A stretch of 64,000 bases of DNA, from positions 1,860,001 through 1,924,000 of the forward strand of contig NZ_CP149822.1 of assembly GCF_038396755.1 (NCBI RefSeq), in the 5' to 3' direction. The DNA comes from Chitinophaga pollutisoli. Its GTDB lineage: Bacteria; Bacteroidota; Bacteroidia; Chitinophagales; Chitinophagaceae. Positions within the stretch are counted from its first letter, which is position 1, and each line of letters begins with the position of its first letter. Positions 8,387 through 16,908 of the stretch are shown in pieces. The notes beneath the pieces are model-generated. The model ran no database searches and was not told where the DNA came from. It saw nothing but the letters and a program-made list of their open reading frames with translations. A program made the position numbers and the translations under genes.

Positions 8387-9034
8387 ATGCCCCTTTTCCA
8401 TCTTCCCGATAACGAGCTGTACTTTCCCCCGGTTTCGCTGGCCGAACCCGACGGGCTGCTTGCCATCGGCGGAGACCTCAGCCCCGAGCGCCTTCTGCTG
8501 GCCTACCGTTCGGGCATCTTCCCCTGGTACAACCGCAAACCCATCCTCTGGTGGAGCCCTGATCCCCGGTTCGTCCTCTTCCCGGAAGCGCTCAAAGTTT
8601 CCCATAGCATGAAGCAGATCCTGAAAAAAGGGAACTTCCGCATCAGCGTCAACGAATGCTTCGAAACGGTGGTCGACCGCTGCCGCACTGCACCGCGTGA
8701 AGGGCAAGACGGCACCTGGATCACCCGCGACATGCTCCGCGCCTATTCCGCACTCCACCGGCAAGGCTTCGCCCTCAGCGTGGAATGCTGGCAGGAGAAT
8801 GAACTCGTCGGCGGATTATATGGTGTAAAGATCGGCCGCTGCTTTTTCGGCGAAAGCATGTTCGCCGCCGTCAGCAACGCTTCCAAAGCCGCGTTCATCA
8901 CCTTTGTGCAAGCCCATGCCGCGCAGCTGGCCATTATCGACTGCCAGGTACACACCCCTCACCTCGCCTCGCTGGGCGCACGGTTCATCAGCCGCATCTC
9001 TTTCCTCGACACGGTACAGCGAAACCTGGATTAA
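8387..9034 (+). CDS. aat: Leucyl/phenylalanyl-tRNA-protein transferase
   Basis: Transfers Leu or Phe from tRNA to N-terminal Arg/Lys of proteins, creating primary N-degrons that ClpS recognises. The 215-residue protein shows conserved Aat sequence from the first residues (FPPVSLAEPDGLLAIGGDLSPERLLLAYRSGIFPWY) to the core GGLYGVKIGRCFFGESMF and the C-terminal IDCQVHTPHLASLGA. The start codon directly follows the frameshifted clpS stop, so translation of the two is probably coupled. This gives a two-gene N-degron operon. Confidence 0.95.
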   Translation: MPLFHLPDNELYFPPVSLAEPDGLLAIGGDLSPERLLLAYRSGIFPWYNRKPILWWSPDPRFVLFPEALKVSHSMKQILKKGNFRISVNECFETVVDRCRTAPREGQDGTWITRDMLRAYSALHRQGFALSVECWQENELVGGLYGVKIGRCFFGESMFAAVSNASKAAFITFVQAHAAQLAIIDCQVHTPHLASLGARFISRISFLDTVQRNLD

Positions 9035-9039
9035 TTAAC

Positions 9040-9954
9040 CTATTTGCGTTTTTTGGTAAACGCGCCTTCGAACGCGCATTTGATGCCGCGATAGGCCCCG
9101 CAGCCAGACTCGGTGATTGTCACCTTGCTGCTGCTGAATGTGAAGTCGATGATGCAACCCGATTGCTTATCGCGCCACTGGCCGGTATTGGCGCCGGTAA
9201 AGCGGCCCGTTCCGTCCACTTCCCCCACGCAGGCGCCCTTGTCGCGCGTAAAGTGAATGAAGAAAAGGAATTCCTTCGCCGTTTCGCCGTCGCGGATAGA
9301 TACGATGTTGCCTTCGCCGGCGGTGTAGTTGGCGGAATACTTATGTTTGCGGGGAAGCGTATCGATGGGATTGAAGAGCCCCGTTACCGAGGGCTCGTTG
9401 GAATTGGTGAGCACCAGCGCCAGGCTGCCGTCGGGGTTGGCGGCGTATACATCCTCCCGGGAAACGGCGGATCCGGATTCAGTGTGGATGCGGATATTCC
9501 CTTTCCTGTCTACCGAAAAACCCGTCTTTTTCGCGCCGCCGGGCGTGTAGCGGGCCACGAGGTGCCTTTGCAGGAAAGCGCCGTTCTTGTCATAAAAACA
9601 CATCCATGCGGCGGCGCCCGATTTCGCCGCGCCTTCCACGAGGAAAAGGCGGAGATCTTCGGTCATTTTTACCTGCCCTACCGCCCAGAATTTCGGCTTT
9701 TCGGCGGCGGAGAATACGCCTTTGCCGAGGGTATCGGGTAGGAACTGTTTGAGGTAACGGGACTTGAAAGCCAGGCTGTCGGCCCGTTTGCGCTTCAGCG
9801 AATCCGCGTTCCAGCGCAGCGCCTCCGCAGCGGGGAACTTGTTGGAATAATCCGCGAACGTGAGCTCGCGATCGTCTTCGCTAATCGTCTTGTTACGGGA
9901 TGTACAACCGGCCAGTACGCCGATCATCAAAAACAGGAATAAAATGCTCCGCAT
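9040..9954 (-). CDS. Lipoprotein of unknown function
   Basis: Predicted lipoprotein of 304 residues. The chosen start gives MRSILFLFLMIGVLAGCTSR, a clean lipobox signal with Cys near residue 16. An upstream in-frame ATG at 10008 would put the signal peptide internally, so it is rejected. The mature part has an early charged helical stretch and then beta-rich sequence with no motif I recognise (KTGFSVDRKGNIRIHTESG, then IIDFTFSSSKVTITESGCGAYRG). It is convergent with aat and divergent from mntR. Confidence 0.7.
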   Translation of the reverse strand: MRSILFLFLMIGVLAGCTSRNKTISEDDRELTFADYSNKFPAAEALRWNADSLKRKRADSLAFKSRYLKQFLPDTLGKGVFSAAEKPKFWAVGQVKMTEDLRLFLVEGAAKSGAAAWMCFYDKNGAFLQRHLVARYTPGGAKKTGFSVDRKGNIRIHTESGSAVSREDVYAANPDGSLALVLTNSNEPSVTGLFNPIDTLPRKHKYSANYTAGEGNIVSIRDGETAKEFLFFIHFTRDKGACVGEVDGTGRFTGANTGQWRDKQSGCIIDFTFSSSKVTITESGCGAYRGIKCAFEGAFTKKRK

Positions 9955-10031
9955 AGTGATTTGTCGTAATTCGGCGAAAAGGTAGTCATATTTCCAATTT
10001 TCTCCCACTATTTTTACTTTCCCAATATTTT

Positions 10032-10049
10032 ATTTAGATTTGTCTAAAT
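10032..10049 (+). promoter_or_regulatory. Palindromic MntR/DtxR-type operator over the mntR -7 box
   Basis: An 18-bp palindrome with perfect arms ATTTAGA and TCTAAAT around TTTG. The -7 promoter element TAGATTTG (10035-10042) lies inside it, 22 nt before the mntR ATG. DtxR-family boxes are TA-rich palindromes of similar form, so metal-dependent autorepression is the natural reading. Confidence 0.65.
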
Positions 10050-10064
10050 AATATTTTAGAGGCT

Positions 10065-10724
10065 ATGAACTTGACGGTTGCGGAAGAGAATTACATTAAG
10101 AGCATTTACAAGCTGCAGGATGGAAACGACGTGGTGAGCACCAACGCCATCGCCTACGAGCTGGCTACCAAGCCAGCATCGGTGACGGACATGGCGAAGA
10201 AGCTTAAAGAGAAGAAGCTGATCGATTACGAGAAGTACCAGGGGATCAGCCTCACGGCGGATGGCCGTAAAATCGCTTTGCAGATTGTCCGCCGCCACCG
10301 TTTATGGGAATGTTTCCTGGTCGACAAGCTGAGTTTCAGCTGGGATGAAGTGCATGAGATCGCCGAAGAGCTGGAGCATGTGCGGAGTGAGAAGCTGATT
10401 TCACGGCTGAGCGCTTTCCTGGGCAACCCTACCTCCGACCCGCATGGCGACCCCATACCGGATGCGCAGGGCAGGATTTCGAAGAGCCAGCCCCTCGTTT
10501 CCCTGGATAAAGCCACGGCGCGGCGGCTGGAAGTGGCCGGTGTGTCGGACCAGTCGTCGGCGTTGCTGGAGTTCCTCAACGCCAAGGGAATCCGCCTCGG
10601 CACCCATCTCGATATTATAGAAAGATACGAATTCGACAACTCCGTGGAAGTCAAGATACGCAATCAGCCCGCCTTTACCCTGAGCGAACAGGTATCGAAG
10701 AACATCATGGTAAAATCATTGTAA
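10065..10724 (+). CDS. mntR: DtxR/MntR-family metal-dependent repressor
   Basis: Cytoplasmic metal-sensing repressor of 219 residues. A winged HTH covers residues ~1-65 (VSTNAIAYELATKPASVTDMAKKL, YEKYQGISLTADG). The dimerization/metal region has His78, Glu101, Glu104 and His105. Glu101 stands where iron-sensing DtxR has Cys102, as in manganese-sensing MntR. The position of MntR Asp8 is Asn here (EENYIKSIY). A FeoA/SH3-like C-terminal domain follows residue ~145. It is 9 nt upstream of the Nramp gene, so manganese is the likely effector. Confidence 0.88.
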   Translation: MNLTVAEENYIKSIYKLQDGNDVVSTNAIAYELATKPASVTDMAKKLKEKKLIDYEKYQGISLTADGRKIALQIVRRHRLWECFLVDKLSFSWDEVHEIAEELEHVRSEKLISRLSAFLGNPTSDPHGDPIPDAQGRISKSQPLVSLDKATARRLEVAGVSDQSSALLEFLNAKGIRLGTHLDIIERYEFDNSVEVKIRNQPAFTLSEQVSKNIMVKSL

Positions 10725-10733
10725 ACCGGCATC

Positions 10734-12614
10734 ATGCACACGCAGGAATCCAGCGCCTCACTCAGCGAAGTTCACCAGAGTATAGACACCACCAAACCCC
10801 AGCGATCCAAATGGCGGAGGATATTGGCCTTCTTCGGGCCCGCCTATCTCGTTTCCGTGGGGTACATGGACCCGGGCAACTGGGCCACCGACCTCGCAGG
10901 CGGCAGCCGGTACGGGTATACGCTGCTCTGGGTGCTGCTGATGAGCAATATCATGGCGCTCCTGCTGCAAAGCCTCAGCGCGCGGCTGGGCATCGTGCGC
11001 GGGCGCGACCTCGCGCAAGCCAACCGCGAAACTTATCCCGCGCCGGTCAACTTCATCTTATATATACTTGCCGAAATCGCCATCGCCGCCACCGACCTCG
11101 CCGAAGTGCTGGGCATGGCCATCGGCATCCAGTTATTGACGGGGCTTCCGCTCATCTGGGGCGTGAGCCTTACGGTGCTCGACACGTTCCTGCTGCTGGT
11201 GCTCCAGCGCTACGGCATCCGCAAGATGGAAGCGTTCATCATCGCCCTGGTGGCGGTCGTCGGCACCTCCTTCCTCGTGCAGCTGCTCATCGCGGAGCCG
11301 CCCATGGGCGAAGTAGTGAAGGGCTTCGTGCCGGCGCTCCCCGACGAAACGGCGCTGTACATCGCCATCGGCATCATCGGCGCCACCGTTATGCCGCACA
11401 ACCTCTACCTCCATTCCGCCCTCGTGCAAACGCGCAAAATTTCCAAAACGGAAAGCGGCATCCGGAGGGCGTTGAAAATCAACTTCGCCGATACGGCCAT
11501 CGCGCTGAACCTGGCCTTCTTCGTGAACGCCGCCATCCTCATCCTCGCCGCCACCGTATTTTATAAAGCCGGGCACACCGGCATCGCGGATCTCCACGAA
11601 GCGCACCGCATGCTGGAACCTCTGCTGGGCAGCAAGCTCGCGCCGATCCTTTTCGCCGTGGCGCTCATTGCGGCGGGGCAAAGTTCCACCGTTACCGGCA
11701 CCCTCGCGGGCCAGATCGTTATGGAAGGATACCTGCGCCTGCGCATCAATCCCTGGCTGCGGCGCCTCATCACGCGGCTCGTGGCCATCATTCCGGCATT
11801 GATCGTGATACTGGTGGCTGGGGAAGAAAAGATCGGGGAACTGCTCGTGTTCAGCCAGGTATTGCTGAGCCTCCAGCTCGGGTTCGCCATCATCCCGCTC
11901 ATCCACTTCGTCAGCGATAAACAAACGATGGGGGTATTCGCCATCAAACCCATCGTGAAAGCCGCTGCCTGGCTCATTTCCAGCGTATTGGTCTACCTGA
12001 ATATCAGGATGGTGTATAACGAAGCCGAAGCATTCGTAAACAGTGAACATCCCTGGTGGATCGATGGGTTGATCTTCCTGGTGATCCTCGGTTTCATCGC
12101 GCTGCTGGTCATCACCGTGCTTTATCCCTGGCTGAGCCGCTACCGCAAGATGCACTCGGCGCAGATGCACCCGGTCAAACTATCCCTCGGCGACCTCGAA
12201 AAGCCCGTCTACAGCCGTATCGCCATGGCGCTGGACTTCTCCGAGCAAGACGCCCGCGTGATCACCAACGCCCTCGCGCAGGGAAGCCCGCACACCGAAT
12301 ACGTGCTCATCCATATCGTGGAAAGCGCCTCGGCGCGGTATTTCGGGAATGATGCGCTCGATTTCGAAACACAAAAAGACCAGGAACAACTCGATACCTA
12401 CATCGCCCTGCTCGCACAACGCGGCGTGAAAGCCACCGGGCAACTGGGCTACCGCCACCGCGCCAAGGAGATCGCCCGCATCGTGAAGGCGGAAAACGCC
12501 GACCTGCTGGTGCTCGGCGGGCACGGGCACTCGGGCATCAAAGACTGGCTGTACGGCGAAACCGTTAACCACGTCCGCCACAAAGTGCATATCCCCGTGC
12601 TGGTGGTGCAATAA
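10734..12614 (+). CDS. mntH: Nramp divalent metal transporter fused to a UspA domain
   Basis: Inner-membrane proton-coupled Mn2+/Fe2+ importer. The 626-residue protein has about 11 membrane segments in residues 30-470. The metal-site motif DPGN is at residues 46-49 and the second motif MPHN around residue 220. The usual MntH length is about 410-450. The extra C-terminal part (residues ~488-626, from KPVYSRIAMALDFSE to HKVHIPVLVV) is a universal-stress-protein domain. Its nucleotide loop GGHGHSGIKDWLYGE has Glu where GS/GT is usual. It is co-transcribed with mntR. Confidence 0.92.
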   Translation: MHTQESSASLSEVHQSIDTTKPQRSKWRRILAFFGPAYLVSVGYMDPGNWATDLAGGSRYGYTLLWVLLMSNIMALLLQSLSARLGIVRGRDLAQANRETYPAPVNFILYILAEIAIAATDLAEVLGMAIGIQLLTGLPLIWGVSLTVLDTFLLLVLQRYGIRKMEAFIIALVAVVGTSFLVQLLIAEPPMGEVVKGFVPALPDETALYIAIGIIGATVMPHNLYLHSALVQTRKISKTESGIRRALKINFADTAIALNLAFFVNAAILILAATVFYKAGHTGIADLHEAHRMLEPLLGSKLAPILFAVALIAAGQSSTVTGTLAGQIVMEGYLRLRINPWLRRLITRLVAIIPALIVILVAGEEKIGELLVFSQVLLSLQLGFAIIPLIHFVSDKQTMGVFAIKPIVKAAAWLISSVLVYLNIRMVYNEAEAFVNSEHPWWIDGLIFLVILGFIALLVITVLYPWLSRYRKMHSAQMHPVKLSLGDLEKPVYSRIAMALDFSEQDARVITNALAQGSPHTEYVLIHIVESASARYFGNDALDFETQKDQEQLDTYIALLAQRGVKATGQLGYRHRAKEIARIVKAENADLLVLGGHGHSGIKDWLYGETVNHVRHKVHIPVLVVQ

Positions 12615-12631
12615 AATCCGTAATTTCAAAA

Positions 12632-13024
12632 ATGCCCATCCCCGTAAAACCCGGCGACGAACGGCGCTTCAGCCGCCTGGTGCGCCCCGAAGACTGCGCC
12701 GCATTCGATAGCGGCAGCGTACACCCCGTTTACGCCACCTTCGCCCTCGCCCGCGACGCGGAATGGTGCGGCCGGCTGTTCGTCCTCGATATGAAATCAG
12801 ACGAAGAAGAAGGCATCGGCACCATGATCTCCATCGAACACCTCAGCCCCGCCCCCGAAGGTTCCACCGTGGATTTTATATCCATCGCCGAAAGCATCAA
12901 CGGCCATGAAATCATCTGCACGTTCGAAGCGCGCTGCAACGGGCGCCTCGTGGCCAAAGGGCGGCAGGGACAGAAGATCCTTAAAAAAGAAAAACTGGAA
13001 CGGATGTTCCAGTCGTTGCAATAA
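12632..13024 (+). CDS. Hot-dog thioesterase-like protein (FlK-type)
   Basis: A 130-residue protein resembling the fluoroacetyl-CoA thioesterase/hot-dog group: VHPVYATFALARDAEWC, GIGTMISIEHLSPAPEGSTVDF, EIICTFEARCNGRLVAKGRQ. The Thr, Glu and His that act in FlK have plausible counterparts in YAT, DAE and EHL. The substrate is unknown. It starts 17 nt after mntH and may be read through with mntR-mntH, but nothing links it functionally to manganese. Confidence 0.65.
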   Translation: MPIPVKPGDERRFSRLVRPEDCAAFDSGSVHPVYATFALARDAEWCGRLFVLDMKSDEEEGIGTMISIEHLSPAPEGSTVDFISIAESINGHEIICTFEARCNGRLVAKGRQGQKILKKEKLERMFQSLQ

Positions 13025-13050
13025 CTAACATTGGTATGAATATAAAAACG

Positions 13051-13782
13051 CTATAAACCTAATACCTCTTTCAGTTTGGGATACCCCGTTTTGCTCACCA
13101 TTACCTTGCTGCCGTCGCGCAGGATGGCCAGGTAGCTTTCTTTCTCGTAAGGGTCGATCCGCGTGATCTGCGTAATGCTGAGGATGTACGACCGGTGTAC
13201 GCGGATGAATTGCTGCGGGTCGAGCATCTTCTCGAAATATGCCATCGTTTTATTCTTCAGGAAGGATCCTTCCGCGGTAACAATCTTCACATAATCGTCG
13301 GCCGCTTCGAGGTAGTGGATATCCTGCACGGGGATGATCTTGATCTTTCCGTTGATTTTCACCACTACCCTGTTTTGCTGCATCGGCATTTCGCGGGCGG
13401 CGTTGTCGAGCAGTTCGGGCGCCACTTCGCTGCGGCGCTCCAGCATCTTCTGGAGAGCTTTGGCGAAGCGGTCTTTCGAGAAGGGCTTCAACAGGTAATC
13501 GACGGCGCTCACTTCAAAGGCGCGGAGGGCATATTCTTCAAATGCGGTAGTGAAGATGACCTGCGGCAGCTTATCGACCAGTTCGAGCATTTCAAAACCG
13601 TTGATCTTCGGCATTTGTATATCCAGGAAAAGGAGATCGGGCTGGTGTTGCTGGATGGCTTTGAGCCCTTCGAAGCCGTCGTTGCATTCGGCTACCACGT
13701 CCACCTGCGGGAAGTCGCGCAGGTATTCACGGACGAGCTCCCGCGCGAGGGGTTCGTCATCTATCAGTATGGTCTTTATCAT
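13051..13782 (-). CDS. LytTR-family response regulator
   Basis: Cytoplasmic transcription regulator of 243 residues. The receiver domain (residues 1-~120) has IDDEP acid residues, the phospho-acceptor in LLFLDIQMP and the switch Lys in VDYLLKPF. The LytTR DNA-binding domain (~140-243) includes VVVKINGKIKIIPVQDIHYLEAADDYVKI and FIRVHRSYI. Its start lies inside the 3' end of the kinase gene (about 26 nt overlap), the usual layout of LytS/LytR pairs. Confidence 0.92.
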   Translation of the reverse strand: MIKTILIDDEPLARELVREYLRDFPQVDVVAECNDGFEGLKAIQQHQPDLLFLDIQMPKINGFEMLELVDKLPQVIFTTAFEEYALRAFEVSAVDYLLKPFSKDRFAKALQKMLERRSEVAPELLDNAAREMPMQQNRVVVKINGKIKIIPVQDIHYLEAADDYVKIVTAEGSFLKNKTMAYFEKMLDPQQFIRVHRSYILSITQITRIDPYEKESYLAILRDGSKVMVSKTGYPKLKEVLGL

Positions 13783-14823
13783 GCTGTTGCGGTACTTTAA
13801 TGAGGGTGGTGAATATGTTGCCTTCGGCCTTCGTTTCCAGCAAGTCCTGCCGGGCGAAGAGCAGGTACAGCCTGCGGCCGATGGAATTGAGGCCGAAACC
13901 GGTGCCTTTGGGCGCGGGCGACGACAACTCGTTATCGAATGGATTGGTGATGGAAACGAAGAGCACGTCGCGTTCGGTCCAGGCGCGGATGCGGATACAG
14001 ATCGCGTCGGTGGTGTCGTACAACCCGAATTTGATGGCGTTTTCCACGGCGGGCTGCAGGAGCATGGGCGGGATGCTGAATTCCCCACGCCGGGGGCTGT
14101 TTCTATTTCGGTAGTGAGCCGGTGGCGGAAGCGGACTTTTTCTATATCGAGGTACAATTGCAAATACTGAAGCTCCTCGCGCAGCGGGATCCAGATCTGG
14201 TCTTCTCGCTTGAGCGTTCCGCGGAGGAAATCGCTCAGCTGCTGGATCATCATCCGCGCTTCTTCCGGCCGGATGGAAACGAGCGCATTGATGGAGTTGA
14301 GGCTGTTGAACAGGAAGTGCGGTTGCAGCTGCTGGCGGAGTTTGTACAGCTCGGCTTCGCGCGCCATTTTCTCCGCCGCGTCTTTCCGGGCGAGCGCCTG
14401 CCGTTGTTCTTCCATCTCGTACAGAATGAAACTCAGGTACCCCGCTCCCGTAAGCAATAACCACCCCAGCGCGAACCGGACCGGCGCCGTGTCCGACAAC
14501 CATTGCAGGTACACAACGTCTTTCGGGAAAACGTTCCGGAGGATCACCAGCGTGAGCATGAGCCAGAGGATGGTGATAACAGTGGTGAGGACCACCACGT
14601 ACAAGTAGCGCATCCTCACCGGTCTGTAGTAAGCCTGCATCTGGGTGATGGCGGCCACCGCGATGAACAGGAGAATATTATGGATGTTGGCGTCCATCCA
14701 GGCGATGGTGCCGTCTACTCCCAGCCAGTACCGCATGATAAAACCATGCACGGCGGAAAAGAGGCAGCAGGCGATGAGGAACGTCCAGCGTAAAGGTTGT
14801 TCTTTGAGCAGTTGCGTGGCCAA
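13757..14823 (-). CDS. LytS-like sensor histidine kinase, broken by a one-base deletion
   Basis: Membrane kinase partner of the downstream LytTR regulator. Four to five N-terminal membrane segments (residues ~12-135) precede a coiled linker and the His_kinase domain (LRQQLQPHFLFNSLNSINALV). After IETAPGVG the frame is lost. The sequence EFSIPPMLLQPAVENAIKFGL, with the ATP-binding KGTGFGLNSIGRRL, continues in the next frame and ends at 13757. One base appears to be missing in the run at 14083-14086 (four C on the plus strand, five expected). If the deletion is real the kinase lacks its ATPase domain. Confidence 0.85.
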
Positions 14824-14840
14824 GGGAGCTGATTTCCGGG

Positions 14841-15194
14841 TTAAAGATTCAGTTCAAACATCTTCTGCGATTGCAGCTGTGCCGCTTTCATCTGCAGGAG
14901 CGCCACATAACTGTTGGCGTTATCGGGCTCTTCCACGCGGGAATAGATCTCCATGCCGTCTTTCAGCTCGTCTAGCGTATGCAATTCGGGAACGTTGATG
15001 TATCGCCATTCCACGAGCTCTTCGCGCTGGTTGCGGAAAGCATACTGTTCCTGCTCCCCGATCTGCACCGCCTTTTTCCAGGCCTCGGCTTTGCTCGTTG
15101 CGCTGATGAGGCGCAGCTGCTCGTCGAATTGCGGGAGGTGGTCGCCGGTGCCGCAAACGATCTGATATACGATCTTGGCTACGTACCAATACAT
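14841..15194 (-). CDS. DUF4288-domain protein
   Basis: Small cytoplasmic protein of 117 residues with the DUF4288 pattern: MYWYVAKIVYQIVCG, then QFDEQLRLISATSKAEAWKKA, then WRYINVPELHTL and ELKDGMEIYSRVEEP. Function unknown. It lies 17 nt upstream of the kinase gene in the same direction, so it may be part of the LiaF-like/two-component operon. Confidence 0.75.
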   Translation of the reverse strand: MYWYVAKIVYQIVCGTGDHLPQFDEQLRLISATSKAEAWKKAVQIGEQEQYAFRNQREELVEWRYINVPELHTLDELKDGMEIYSRVEEPDNANSYVALLQMKAAQLQSQKMFELNL

Positions 15195-15277
15195 GTTTTA
15201 AAGGTTTTCGGTGATGGAAAGGATGGATGGATCCTGGGGCTAACAAACGATGGTAGAAAGATGGCGGAAGGAAAGGA

Positions 15278-15994
15278 TTAATAACTTTTCAGGTCAACTC
15301 CCCCGAAAGTGCAGGAGCCTTTCAGCACGAGAACTTTATTGGAAGGAATGACCGGCGGGATCATGCGCTTGTCTTCAATGCCGCCGAACACCGTGTTCAC
15401 GTCTACTTTCACGTCCCAGTGCGAGGGCACGATGATCTCCACACCGCCGAACAAGGTGGTAATATCGAGCACTACTTCCCCGTTTATATCGGCCTGCGAG
15501 AAGTTCAGTTCCGTGCCGCCGAACATCGTAGTGATGCTGCCGCCCTGGAAATTCTTGGAAAGGATCACTTTATTGGTGCCGCTGAACAAGGTTGTGGCCT
15601 GGATATAATCATTTGTATTAGCGGATTCGTCTGCCGAAAAAATCTTTTCATAATGCTGCCGCTTGCTCGTGGCCCGCCCGATGATATATATACCTATTAC
15701 AATCAGGATGGCGGGCCAAACGAACCGGCGGACGTTCCATTCATATGGGAAAATGTCGCCGATCAGGAAAACGCAGCCGATAAAAGTGACGATGAACCAC
15801 GCCACGCCCTGGAATTTGCCCTTCACCCCCATCACGAAACCGACGGCGATGAGGATCATCGGCCAGGAGAACAGCCAGTGGGGCATTTCAAGCCCCATTC
15901 TTCTCAGTAAAATAAATAAACCGACACAGAGGACGATGACGCCGGCCCAGAGACCGCTGTTGCCGTTGTCGTACCGACGATTATACTTGCTCAT
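15278..15994 (-). CDS. LiaF-like membrane protein
   Basis: A 238-residue envelope protein. Four membrane segments in residues ~12-105 (a DUF5668/LiaI-like pattern with GVGFVMGVKG-type turns) are followed by a beta-rich C-terminal domain with repeated FGG motifs (TLFSGTNKVILSKNFQGG, FGGTELNFSQADI, LFGGVEIIVP, VFGGIEDKR). This is the cell-wall-active antibiotics response fold. In Firmicutes LiaF restrains the LiaRS system. The adjacent LytS/LytTR pair suggests a similar envelope-stress role, which is an inference. Confidence 0.8.
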   Translation of the reverse strand: MSKYNRRYDNGNSGLWAGVIVLCVGLFILLRRMGLEMPHWLFSWPMILIAVGFVMGVKGKFQGVAWFIVTFIGCVFLIGDIFPYEWNVRRFVWPAILIVIGIYIIGRATSKRQHYEKIFSADESANTNDYIQATTLFSGTNKVILSKNFQGGSITTMFGGTELNFSQADINGEVVLDITTLFGGVEIIVPSHWDVKVDVNTVFGGIEDKRMIPPVIPSNKVLVLKGSCTFGGVDLKSY

Positions 15995-16034
15995 AGTTGT
16001 AGTGTTTGCGATTTACGAGTTATGATTGATGATG

Positions 16035-16042
16035 CAAACATA
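16035..16042 (-). promoter_or_regulatory. -7 box of the LiaF-like operon
   Basis: TATGTTTG on the minus strand, about 40 nt upstream of the LiaF-like ATG. Confidence 0.5.
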
Positions 16043-16128
16043 CGGAGCGCATATACGCCGGGCAACCCCATACAGGCAAGCGGGGGTGGATTTACCGGTA
16101 AAAACGGGGAAATCGCCGGTGAAACCGG

Positions 16129-16791
16129 TCAGAGCTCCACTACAACGGATTCACCGCCCAATTTGCGGATTATGGGCGGCAAAGCGGCCACCATGGCATC
16201 CGGGCCGCAGATATAGAAGTGCTGTTTGAAGTTTTTGACCTTGTCGCGGAGGTATACTTCATCGACCCGGTGATGGTCGTAGCCCGGTTGCGCTTCAGAC
16301 GTGAGGGTATTGATGAAGTTACCCCCCAGGATGCCGCGCAGCTCCGCTTCCAGGATAATATCCTCCCGGGTCTTATTACTGAAAATCAATTTGTTATTCC
16401 CCACTTTGCCTTCCTTTTGCAATTGGCGCAAAATGGCGATGAAGGGGGTGATCCCCGCGCCGCCGGCGATGAAAACGCCTTCGCCATGGTATTGGATAGC
16501 GCCCCAGGGCTCGTGGATCAGCAGCTGGTCGCCCGTTTTGAGTTGGCCGAGCTGGTGGGTGACGCCTTCGTGGTCATCGTATATCTTAATGGTGAATTCG
16601 AGATGATCCCAGTCGTTGAGCGCGGTGAAAGTGAACGGCCGCAGCTGGTCGTTCCACCCGGGTTTGTTGATAGCCACGTCCGTAGCCTGTCCGGGGATAA
16701 AGGTATACCCCTCCGGCTTGCGGAATTTGAAGCGTTTAACGTCGTGCGTGACGGGGGTAATATCTACTATTTCGACAATATGTTGCTCCAT
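16129..16791 (-). CDS. Ferredoxin-reductase-type flavin oxidoreductase
   Basis: A 220-residue FAD/NAD(P)H oxidoreductase of the FNR superfamily without a [2Fe-2S] domain. The FAD-binding motif RPFTFTAL is at about residues 50-57, the NAD(P)-binding GGAGITPFIAILRQL near 110 and the C-terminal YICGPDAMV near 195. Electron acceptor unknown; a partner carrier must be encoded elsewhere. It is divergent from the first isocitrate dehydrogenase. Confidence 0.82.
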   Translation of the reverse strand: MEQHIVEIVDITPVTHDVKRFKFRKPEGYTFIPGQATDVAINKPGWNDQLRPFTFTALNDWDHLEFTIKIYDDHEGVTHQLGQLKTGDQLLIHEPWGAIQYHGEGVFIAGGAGITPFIAILRQLQKEGKVGNNKLIFSNKTREDIILEAELRGILGGNFINTLTSEAQPGYDHHRVDEVYLRDKVKNFKQHFYICGPDAMVAALPPIIRKLGGESVVVEL

Positions 16792-16877
16792 TGGGTCCTT
16801 TTTTGCGGGTCAGACAATACGCCACGAATTTAAGTTAATTCTCACAATTGGGGGGTCCGGGACCGTTGTAAATGTGT

Positions 16878-16885
16878 TACCTTTG
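16878..16885 (+). promoter_or_regulatory. -7 box of the first isocitrate dehydrogenase
   Basis: TACCTTTG, 23 nt before the ATG at 16909. Confidence 0.65.
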
Positions 16886-16908
16886 CGGTGCAATAAAGAA
16901 CAAGCAAT

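Noticed and set aside
13051..14823. Single 590-residue kinase-regulator fusion protein
   Set aside because: The open frame is continuous only because a one-base deletion throws the kinase C-terminus into an aberrant frame that happens to rejoin the regulator frame. Residues ~245-347 are nonsense relative to the kinase family, which continues in the adjacent frame.
16080..16128. Repeated ACCGGT/CCGGT motifs after the flavin oxidoreductase gene
   Set aside because: Short stems without a convincing T tract; too weak to call a terminator.
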